Origin: an uncultured Lachnospiraceae bacterium
Lineage (GTDB): Bacteria > Bacillota > Clostridia > Lachnospirales > Lachnospiraceae
Assembly: GCA_902803625.1 (NCBI GenBank)
Contig: CADCQV010000150.1
Location: 1-11,017, forward strand
DNA length: 11,017 nucleotides
Direction: 5' to 3'
Part shown: positions 5,756 to 11,017 of the stretch, one piece after another
Position numbering within the stretch: the first letter of the stretch is position 1
How the letters are laid out: every line of letters begins with the position of its first letter
Position numbers and translations under genes: made by a program
The notes under the pieces: model-generated
What the model was told of the DNA's origin: nothing
What the model saw: only the letters and a program-made list of their open reading frames with translations
Database searches by the model: none

Positions 5756-6834
5756 TCACTCCAGTCAGGCCGGGAATACCCGTGGCACCGGAACTGAAGA
5801 CGCGCCCCCGCTACAATACCTGGTACAGAGTCCCGAAGGAGGAAGGAATAACCGGAGACGGCGGTCCCTGGCATTTTTATCTTTCAAAGGGGCATGAGAG
5901 GAATCTTCTGATCTTTTTCGCAGGGGGTGGTGTTGCCTGGGACGCTTTCACCGCAGCCCATCCCACCGAGGCTGCGGGGGTGCTCAAAGGAGACCCGGGC
6001 TATTACTGGGCGAATCTCCGTCCGGTAACGGAATTTATGAATATCAATCAGGGCATCACCGAGAACCGCAATAAGCTGAATTACTTTTCCGACTGGAATA
6101 TGGCGGTCATAACCTATTCCACGGGAGACTTCCATCTGGGAGACTGTGATTTTTATTATGACAGAAGTGATCCCGGAAAGGTTATGCATTTCAGGGGCTA
6201 CAGGAATTTCTCCATCGCCCTTGAGGAGATAAAACGCCGATTCCCCGAACCGGTGAAGCTGCTTATCGCGGGTGATTCTGCCGGAGGCTTCGGAGCTGCC
6301 GCACTGTCCGGTGAGATACTGAAGCATTATGACCCGGACAGGCACAGCGTTACCGTATGCTCCGACAGTGCACTTTTGCCTTGGGATAAGTGGAAAAAGA
6401 TCATGCGGAAGAGATGGAATACCCGGCCTGAAATATATGAGAGGATAGAGAGCAGCAATCCGGTGACTGACTGGTACAGGGCTCTTTATAAGGAATACGG
6501 TGACAGAATAGGATATCTTTATACCTGCTCCTGCCGCGATGAGGTGCTTTCAGCGTACTGGAATGCAATTAAAGGAAATGACTATGTGAGCGATGCGGGC
6601 ATACGTCTGGATTTCAGGGATGCCCTGAGGTCAATGGTCTATGATCTTTCGGATATCACCGGCTCCTTCTGCTTCTTTCTTAATGATCTGCCGGTGCATA
6701 CAGCCATCAGAAATCCGCTCTTCCGTTCGAGTCTGGTTGACGGGGTCAGCATGCATGAGTGGCTTAAATGCATGGTAAACGGTGAGCATTTCAGTGTGGG
6801 CATGGGCTATCTCTCAAAGGACGGCGGAAGATGA
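5752..6834 (+). CDS. Pectin-acetylesterase-family serine hydrolase
   Basis: A 360-residue alpha/beta hydrolase of the pectin acetylesterase/Notum family, which removes acyl groups from sugars or proteins. The oxyanion-region motif is FFAGGGVAWDA (55-65), TYSTGDFHLGD (121-131) matches the family TGD block, and the nucleophile is Ser176 in GDSAGG (174-179). Asp263 (CRDEV) and His335 (SMHEWL) are plausible remaining triad members, placed by family order rather than structure. There is no signal peptide or membrane segment: the first 50 residues are polar and proline-rich. The protein is therefore predicted cytoplasmic, unlike secreted pectin acetylesterases, so plant pectin is an unlikely substrate. 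Translation starts at GTG overlapping the upstream TGA. It is the last gene of the three-gene operon and is followed by the hairpin at 6896-6931. It may reverse or edit the ester made by the acyltransferase; that is inference. Confidence 0.8.
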   Translation: MITPVRPGIPVAPELKTRPRYNTWYRVPKEEGITGDGGPWHFYLSKGHERNLLIFFAGGGVAWDAFTAAHPTEAAGVLKGDPGYYWANLRPVTEFMNINQGITENRNKLNYFSDWNMAVITYSTGDFHLGDCDFYYDRSDPGKVMHFRGYRNFSIALEEIKRRFPEPVKLLIAGDSAGGFGAAALSGEILKHYDPDRHSVTVCSDSALLPWDKWKKIMRKRWNTRPEIYERIESSNPVTDWYRALYKEYGDRIGYLYTCSCRDEVLSAYWNAIKGNDYVSDAGIRLDFRDALRSMVYDLSDITGSFCFFLNDLPVHTAIRNPLFRSSLVDGVSMHEWLKCMVNGEHFSVGMGYLSKDGGR

Positions 6835-6844
6835 TACGGGGCGC

Positions 6845-6873
6845 TTTACAAAAGCAGGCAGAGTTGCTATAAT
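6845..6873 (+). promoter_or_regulatory. Strong sigma-A promoter upstream of the liv leader
   Basis: TTTACA (6845-6850) and TATAAT (6868-6873) are separated by exactly 17 nt, with TG at 6865-6866 giving an extended -10. This is the best promoter in the window. It starts 11 nt after the hydrolase stop codon, with transcription expected near 6880, and is the obvious source of liv operon transcripts. Confidence 0.8.
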
Positions 6874-6895
6874 CTCTCTGATTTGGACGGATCAC

Positions 6896-6931
6896 AATGG
6901 GGCGATTCAGTATGGTCGCCCTGTTTTTCTT
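6896..6931 (+). terminator. Intrinsic terminator/attenuator hairpin
   Basis: GGGCGA (6900-6905) pairs with TCGCCC (6916-6921) around a 10-nt loop. The stem extends outward through two G-U pairs and two A-T pairs and is followed by TGTTTTTCTT. It ends the hydrolase operon, but it also lies only about 16 nt downstream of the transcription start expected from the promoter at 6845-6873, so part of the liv transcript should stop here. Confidence 0.7.
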
Positions 6932-6950
6932 ATATCTCAGACAGAGATGA
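6897..6950 (+). CDS. Possible 17-residue leader peptide overlapping the terminator
   Basis: ATG at 6897 opens MGRFSMVALFFLYLRQR and ends at TGA 6948-6950. A weak SD-like GGACGG (6885-6890) lies 6 nt upstream. Three leucine codons (CTG, TTA, CTC) and one valine codon sit in and just after the terminator stem, upstream of a branched-chain amino acid transporter. The TGA overlaps the next ATG as ATGA. At this length chance is a real alternative, and no antiterminator partner upstream of the stem was found. Confidence 0.3.
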   Translation: MGRFSMVALFFLYLRQR

Positions 6951-7087
6951 GCCCCAAAAAGCGCAGGCGGGGGCAGCAGATCAGTCCCGCGGGGCGGAAC
7001 CTGAATATCTGGAGCTGCAGCCCGGGTTTTTGCAGGCCGCAGAGTGATCCGGATCCGAAGTACCGGAAAAAGGAGGAGTGGATATGA
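6947..7087 (+). CDS. Possible 46-residue ORF coupled to livJ
   Basis: This frame starts at the ATGA overlap with the 17-codon ORF and ends in TGA 7085-7087, which overlaps the livJ ATG as ATGA. The product is basic and proline-rich (starts MSPKKRRRGQQIS, ends KYRKKEEWI) and matches nothing I recognise. No good SD precedes it, so it would depend on coupled translation. It fills nearly all of the otherwise unexplained stretch between the terminator and livJ. Chance openness of GC-rich DNA is the main alternative. Confidence 0.2.
   Translation: MSPKKRRRGQQISPAGRNLNIWSCSPGFCRPQSDPDPKYRKKEEWI
6986..7031 (+). other. Weak second hairpin plus U-run in the liv leader
   Basis: CCC (6986-6988) plus GGGC (6992-6995) can pair with GCCC (7020-7023) plus GGG (7024-7026), with a bulge at 6989-6991, directly before TTTTT (7027-7031). 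The loop is long (24 nt). This may be a second conditional terminator, or merely GC-rich sequence that folds by chance. Confidence 0.25.
7072..7076 (+). promoter_or_regulatory. Ribosome-binding site fixing the livJ start
   Basis: GGAGG preceded by an A-run lies 7 nt before ATG 7084-7086. An upstream GTG at 7078 would be only 1 nt from it and is excluded. Confidence 0.85.
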
Positions 7088-8241
7088 AAAAGTTACTGAG
7101 TGTGTTACTGACGGTTATTATGGCAGCTTCACTGCTGGCAGGCTGCGGAAAGTCCGCATCCGGAGGTTCGGGGGACGACACCTTCAAGATCGGAGTCATA
7201 GGTCCCCTAACGGGAGGAGCTGCGGCCTACGGTACTGCGGTACAGTATGCGGCAGAGATCGCTGTTGAAGAGATCAATGCAGCGGGCGGTATAAATGGTA
7301 TGAAGGTTGAGATAAAGGCAGAGGACGATGAGCTTGACGCCCAGAAGTCGGTCAATGCGTACAACACCCTGAAGGACTGGGGAATGGACGTGCTGGTAGG
7401 CTCTGTTACCAGTGCCTGCTCCATTGCGGTTTCCGAAGAGACAAAGAACGACAATATGTTTCAGCTTTCTCCCTCGGGATCTGCTACGGAGTGTGTAAAA
7501 TATGACAATGTATTCCGTGTATGCTTCTCGGATCCTGCACAGGGAACGGCATCTGCACAGTATATAGGTACAAAGGGCCTTGCTTCAAAGGTTGGTGTTA
7601 TCTATGACAGCTCCGATGTGTATTCATCCGGAATCTATCAGAATTTTGCCACGGAAGCCGCAAACCAGGGCTTTGAGATAGTTTCAGCCGAGGCATTCAC
7701 CGCTGACAGCAAGACTGATTTCTCGGTACAGATACAGAAGGCAAAGGATGCGGGTGCAGAGCTTGTATTCCTCCCTATATACTATACGGAAGCTTCCCTG
7801 ATCCTCCAGCAGGCGGACAAAATGGGTTATAAGCCCATATTCTTCGGCTGTGACGGACTGGACGGAATCCTTGGTGTGGAGAATTTCGATACAGGTCTTG
7901 CAGAGGGCGCTATGCTGCTTACCCCCTTCGCGGCGGATGCAACAGACGAAAAGACACAGAAGTTTGTCAAAGCCTTTGAGGATAAGTATGGGATTACTCC
8001 GAACCAGTTTGGCGCGGATTCCTATGATGCCGTTTATGCCATAAAGGCGGCTGCCGAAAAGGAAGGCGTGAAGGCAGGAATGAGTGTTTCCGAAATATGC
8101 GAAGCATTGAAGAAGGGTATTACAGAGATAAGCCTTGACGGGCTTACGAGTACCGGAATGACCTGGGACAAGAGCGGAGAGCCCACAAAGGAGCCGAAGG
8201 CTGTTGTTATCCAGAATGGAGCATATGTCTCAGCACAGTGA
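7084..8241 (+). CDS. livJ: Branched-chain amino acid ABC transporter, substrate-binding lipoprotein
   Basis: A 385-residue extracellular receptor of the Leu/Ile/Val-binding (type 1 periplasmic-binding) family. Residues 1-20 are a lipoprotein signal peptide (MKKLLSV then a hydrophobic core), and the lipobox LAGC places the lipidated cysteine at 21, so the mature protein is tethered to the outer face of the membrane. A serine/glycine linker follows to about 30, and then the domain begins FKIGVIGPLTGGAAAYG (34-50). VGSVTSACS (105-113) is where ligand-contacting residues lie in the family. Length is normal. The gene heads the liv operon and delivers ligand to LivHM. Ligand specificity among leucine, isoleucine, valine or other small amino acids and amides cannot be decided from sequence. 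Confidence 0.93.
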   Translation: MKKLLSVLLTVIMAASLLAGCGKSASGGSGDDTFKIGVIGPLTGGAAAYGTAVQYAAEIAVEEINAAGGINGMKVEIKAEDDELDAQKSVNAYNTLKDWGMDVLVGSVTSACSIAVSEETKNDNMFQLSPSGSATECVKYDNVFRVCFSDPAQGTASAQYIGTKGLASKVGVIYDSSDVYSSGIYQNFATEAANQGFEIVSAEAFTADSKTDFSVQIQKAKDAGAELVFLPIYYTEASLILQQADKMGYKPIFFGCDGLDGILGVENFDTGLAEGAMLLTPFAADATDEKTQKFVKAFEDKYGITPNQFGADSYDAVYAIKAAAEKEGVKAGMSVSEICEALKKGITEISLDGLTSTGMTWDKSGEPTKEPKAVVIQNGAYVSAQ

Positions 8242-8250
8242 TGACAGGAT

Positions 8251-9135
8251 ATGAGTTTTCTTACTACTTTTGTAAACGGGCTTAGTCTCGGAAGTATATA
8301 TGCGATAATAGCGCTTGGCTATACCATGGTTTACGGTATAGCCAAGATGCTTAATTTTGCCCACGGTGATTTTATTATGGTGGGCTGTTACATTATTTTT
8401 CTTTTTTCATCCAATCTCGGACTGCCGCCGTTCATCTCCATACTGATAGCCGTGGTACTCTGTACTGTTCTCGGTATCACAACGGAGAGAGTGGCATACA
8501 GACCCTTGAGAAATGCGGCGTCTCCTCTGGCGGTTCTCATCACTGCCATCGGAGTCAGCTATTTTCTGGAGAATCTTGCACTGCTCATTTTCGGGGCGGA
8601 TACAAAGTCATTCTCCTCCGTTATTTCCTGGTCCGGTCTTTCCCTATTCAACGGAGAGCTGCAGATACAGGGGATAACCATAGTGACCATTGTGGTGAGC
8701 CTTCTGATACTTCTTGTGCTCCAGCTCTTTGTGCACAAGACAAAGGAGGGTCAGGCGATGCTGGCTGTTTCCCAGGACAGGGGAGCGGCTATGCTTATGG
8801 GTATTGACGTAAACAAGACCATAACACTGACCTTTGCCATAGGCTCGGCGCTTGCGGCCGTGGCGGGTGCTCTTCTGGCATCGGCCTATCCGTCACTTAC
8901 TCCCTATACTGGAGCAATGCCGGGAATAAAGGCCTTTGTCGCAGCGGTGCTTGGAGGTATTGGCTCCATCCCGGGTGCGATGATAGGAGGCCTGGTTCTC
9001 GGAATAATCGAGATACTGAGCCGTACCTATATTTCTTCCCAGCTTGCGGATGCCATAGTATTCGGCATCCTTGTTGTGGTGCTTCTGGTGAAGCCTACCG
9101 GTATCCTGGGAAAGAAGATCCAGGAAAAGGTCTGA
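8251..9135 (+). CDS. livH: Branched-chain amino acid ABC transporter, permease
   Basis: A 294-residue membrane permease with about eight hydrophobic segments. The N-terminus MSFLTTFVNGLSLGSIYAII and LNFAHGD (34-40) are near-invariant in LivH. The cytoplasmic coupling segment AMLAVSQDRGAAMLMGIDVNK (169-189) contacts the ATPases. Length is standard. The gene begins 9 nt after the livJ stop; the only SD-like sequence, AGGA at 8246-8249, is too close to the ATG, so initiation probably relies on ribosomes finishing livJ. It pairs with LivM to form the translocation channel. Confidence 0.93.
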   Translation: MSFLTTFVNGLSLGSIYAIIALGYTMVYGIAKMLNFAHGDFIMVGCYIIFLFSSNLGLPPFISILIAVVLCTVLGITTERVAYRPLRNAASPLAVLITAIGVSYFLENLALLIFGADTKSFSSVISWSGLSLFNGELQIQGITIVTIVVSLLILLVLQLFVHKTKEGQAMLAVSQDRGAAMLMGIDVNKTITLTFAIGSALAAVAGALLASAYPSLTPYTGAMPGIKAFVAAVLGGIGSIPGAMIGGLVLGIIEILSRTYISSQLADAIVFGILVVVLLVKPTGILGKKIQEKV

Positions 9136-9147
9136 AGGGAGGAAAGG

Positions 9148-10215
9148 ATGAAAAAAAAGATCAATTTTTCCAAAACTTCATCACGGCGCCTGATAACCTA
9201 CGGAGTGGTCATCGCTGCCTGGATCGTTCTGGAGATCTTCCTGCATACCGGCATGATGTCCAGCCATCTGGAGGGACTTCTGGTTCCGATGGCCTACTAT
9301 GCTATCGTGGCTGTGGGTCTGAATCTTTGCGTCGGGATACTTGGGGAACTGTCTTTGGGACATGCGGGTTTTATGTGTATCGGAGCCTTTTCCAGCGCGC
9401 TCTTTTCACTGCTGACTGTGGGGAAGATGCCGGACGGACTGAGGTTCATTCTGGCTCTTTTTGTCGGAGTCCTGTTTTCCGCGCTTGTAGGCTTCCTTGT
9501 AGGAATACCGGTTCTCAGGCTGAACGGTGATTATCTCGCAATAGTGACCCTTGCTTTCGGAGAAATAATAAAGAATATTATAAATGCCCTCTATCTGGGA
9601 GTGGACTCCAGGGGCGTCCATGTCTCCTTTGAGAGTCTGATGGCACTGAATATGGAGCCTGAGGGAACGGTTCTGATAAACGGAGCCATGGGAGTTACGG
9701 GAACTCCGCATGATGCGAATTTCACCATAGCGGTGATACTTTTACTATTTGCGCTGGTGATCGTACAGAACTTTATCGATTCAAAGGACGGCAGGGCGGT
9801 TATGTCAATAAGGGACAACAGGATAGCCGCGGAATCCATAGGGATACCTGTAACATCCTACAAGATGCTGGCCTTCACGATCTCTGCAGCCGTGGCAGGT
9901 ATGGCGGGAGTGGTATTCTCACATAATATCGCAACGCTTCAGTCCACCAGCCAGTATTTCGGCTACAACGTATCCATAATGATACTGGTATATGTGGTTC
10001 TCGGAGGGATAGGAAACATCAGGGGGTCTGTTATAGCAGCTTCTGTGCTCTATCTTCTGCCGGAGCTTCTAAGAGGACTTAATAAATACAGGATGCTTAT
10101 TTATTCCGTAGTGCTGATCGCCGTAATGATCATAAACTGGGCTCCCGGAGTAATAGAAAAGAGAACGGAATTCTTTGACAGGATAAGAAAGGGGATAAAG
10201 AATGGCGCTGCTTGA
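9148..10215 (+). CDS. livM: Branched-chain amino acid ABC transporter, permease
   Basis: A 355-residue permease, the partner of LivH. A short basic N-terminus (MKKKINFSKTSSRR) precedes multiple hydrophobic segments. VGLNLCVGILGELSLGHAGF (56-75) and GDYLAIVTLAFGEIIK (127-142) are LivM hallmarks, and the coupling segment GRAVMSIRDNRIAAESIGI (215-233) should face the ATPases. GGGAGG (9137-9142) lies 5 nt before the ATG. The start is 12 nt after livH and the end overlaps livG by 14 nt, confirming the operon. No defects seen. Confidence 0.93.
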   Translation: MKKKINFSKTSSRRLITYGVVIAAWIVLEIFLHTGMMSSHLEGLLVPMAYYAIVAVGLNLCVGILGELSLGHAGFMCIGAFSSALFSLLTVGKMPDGLRFILALFVGVLFSALVGFLVGIPVLRLNGDYLAIVTLAFGEIIKNIINALYLGVDSRGVHVSFESLMALNMEPEGTVLINGAMGVTGTPHDANFTIAVILLLFALVIVQNFIDSKDGRAVMSIRDNRIAAESIGIPVTSYKMLAFTISAAVAGMAGVVFSHNIATLQSTSQYFGYNVSIMILVYVVLGGIGNIRGSVIAASVLYLLPELLRGLNKYRMLIYSVVLIAVMIINWAPGVIEKRTEFFDRIRKGIKNGAA

Positions 10216-10966
10216 CGTAAAAAACTTAAGCATCACCTTTGGCGGTCTCCATGCGGTGGAAGAATTCAACCTTTCTATCGAAAAGGGACAGCTGTACGGT
10301 CTCATCGGGCCGAACGGTGCGGGAAAGACCACTGTTTTCAATCTCCTTACAGGGGTATATAAGCCGACCCAGGGCAGCATTATTCTGGACGGAAGGGATA
10401 TTACCGGACACTCCACGGAGGAGATCAATAAGGACGGAATAGCCAGAACCTTCCAGAATATCAGGCTTTTTCACAAGCTTTCCGTTATAGATAATGTAAA
10501 GACCGCGCTTCACAGGGGTTTTGACTATTCCACATTTGAAGCCATGTTTCATTGCGGCAGATATGCTTCCGTTGAGAGGGAGATGGAAAAGAAGGCAATA
10601 GAGATACTTAAGGTCTTTTCTCTCGATACAGTGTCCTCTATCCTGTCGTCAAATCTGCCCTACGGACAGCAGAGGAAGCTGGAGATAGCAAGAGCCATGG
10701 CGACCGGACCGAAGATACTCCTTCTGGATGAACCGGCTGCGGGAATGAATCCCAATGAAACGGCAGAGCTTATGGAGACCATAAGCCTTATAAGAGACAG
10801 GTTCGGTATAACCATACTGCTTATTGAACATGATATGAAGCTGGTTTCAGGTATATGTGAACATCTTACCGTACTGAATTTCGGGAAGATCCTCGCCGAA
10901 GGAGATACGAAGAAAGTATTGTCGGATCCCGAAGTTATCAGGGCTTATCTTGGAGATGACGAATAA
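10202..10966 (+). CDS. livG: Branched-chain amino acid ABC transporter, ATPase subunit
   Basis: A 254-residue ABC ATPase that powers LivHM. It has Walker A GPNGAGKTT (36-44), Q-loop TFQN (83-86), signature LPYGQQRKLEIARA (152-165), Walker B ILLLDEP (172-178) with catalytic Glu177, and switch His210. The LPYGQQ form in place of LSGGQ and the insertion before it are characteristic of LivG rather than LivF. The gene begins inside the end of livM with AAAGGGG (10188-10194) 7 nt upstream of the ATG, and it ends directly against livF. All catalytic residues are present. Confidence 0.95.
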   Translation: MALLDVKNLSITFGGLHAVEEFNLSIEKGQLYGLIGPNGAGKTTVFNLLTGVYKPTQGSIILDGRDITGHSTEEINKDGIARTFQNIRLFHKLSVIDNVKTALHRGFDYSTFEAMFHCGRYASVEREMEKKAIEILKVFSLDTVSSILSSNLPYGQQRKLEIARAMATGPKILLLDEPAAGMNPNETAELMETISLIRDRFGITILLIEHDMKLVSGICEHLTVLNFGKILAEGDTKKVLSDPEVIRAYLGDDE

Positions 10967-11017
10967 ATGCTCTTAACCATAAAGAATCTAAGTGTATATT
11001 ACGGAGTGATACAGGCG
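10967..11017 (+). CDS. livF: Branched-chain amino acid ABC transporter, second ATPase (5' end only)
   Basis: An ATG immediately follows the livG TAA with no gap. The 17 visible codons read MLLTIKNLSVYYGVIQA, which matches the conserved LivF N-terminus (LxIxNLSVYYGxIQAL). GGAG (10952-10955) lies 11 nt upstream inside livG. The rest lies beyond the window. The call rests on this short stretch plus the canonical gene order livJHMGF. Confidence 0.85.
   Translation, partial: MLLTIKNLSVYYGVIQA

Noticed and set aside
6990..7003. T-box riboswitch core.
   Set aside because: Only a partial match; the essential UGGN is CGGA and no Stem I specifier structure was recognised. Kept only as a low-interest note.
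7078..7083. GTG start for livJ two codons upstream.
   Set aside because: Only 1 nt from the SD; ATG 7084 has ideal spacing and gives a standard lipoprotein signal.
7084..11017. Unusual architecture or defects in the liv genes.
   Set aside because: Order, lengths, motifs and overlaps are all canonical; only the leader is noteworthy.
1..11017. CRISPR arrays, tRNA/rRNA genes, insertion sequences, phage or toxin-antitoxin modules.
   Set aside because: No regularly spaced repeats, cloverleaf sequences, transposase or small paired toxin-like ORFs were seen on reading both strands.

Overview
The window looks like a chromosomal segment from an anaerobic low-to-mid GC Firmicute of the class Clostridia, most likely a motile Lachnospiraceae (Butyrivibrio/Roseburia-type). 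This rests on the protein flavour of every gene, strong AGGAGG ribosome-binding sites, an EAL-HDOD signalling protein, a flagellar FliD-like protein and a Gram-positive lipoprotein liv transporter. No tRNA, rRNA, CRISPR array, transposase or phage gene was seen. The assignment is inference from sequence style, not from a search.

Layout. (1) 1-872, plus strand: the C-terminal three quarters of UDP-galactopyranose mutase (glf), cut by the left edge. (2) 883-930: a near-perfect palindromic repeat between convergent genes. (3) 951-2243, minus strand: an orphan FliD-like flagellar protein with a possible sigma-28 promoter and a leader hairpin that resembles CsrA targets. (4) 2456-3679, minus strand: an EAL-HDOD protein with a degenerate EAL domain, separated from the FliD-like gene by a perfect 15-bp stem terminator. 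(5) 3814-6834, plus strand: a tight three-gene operon encoding an HxxxDG acyltransferase, a zinc-ribbon six-helix membrane protein and a pectin-acetylesterase-family serine hydrolase. It starts without a visible Shine-Dalgarno site, apparently from a leaderless or near-leaderless mRNA, and ends at a terminator. (6) 6845-11017, plus strand: a strong promoter, a leader with two possible small ORFs and a hairpin plus U-run, then the branched-chain amino acid ABC transporter livJ-livH-livM-livG-livF, with livF cut by the right edge.

How they work together. The liv genes form one uptake machine: lipoprotein receptor, two permeases and two ATPases. The FliD-like and EAL-HDOD genes are neighbours on one strand and both point to motility or lifestyle control, but each has its own promoter. 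The three-gene operon at 3814-6834 is the least understood part. It pairs an acyl-transfer enzyme with an ester hydrolase and a membrane protein, and the genes overlap so tightly that joint function is likely; the substrate is unknown. The most unusual regulatory reading is the liv leader, where a consensus promoter feeds straight into a terminator hairpin embedded in a 17-codon ORF that is chained by ATGA overlaps to a 46-codon ORF and then to livJ.
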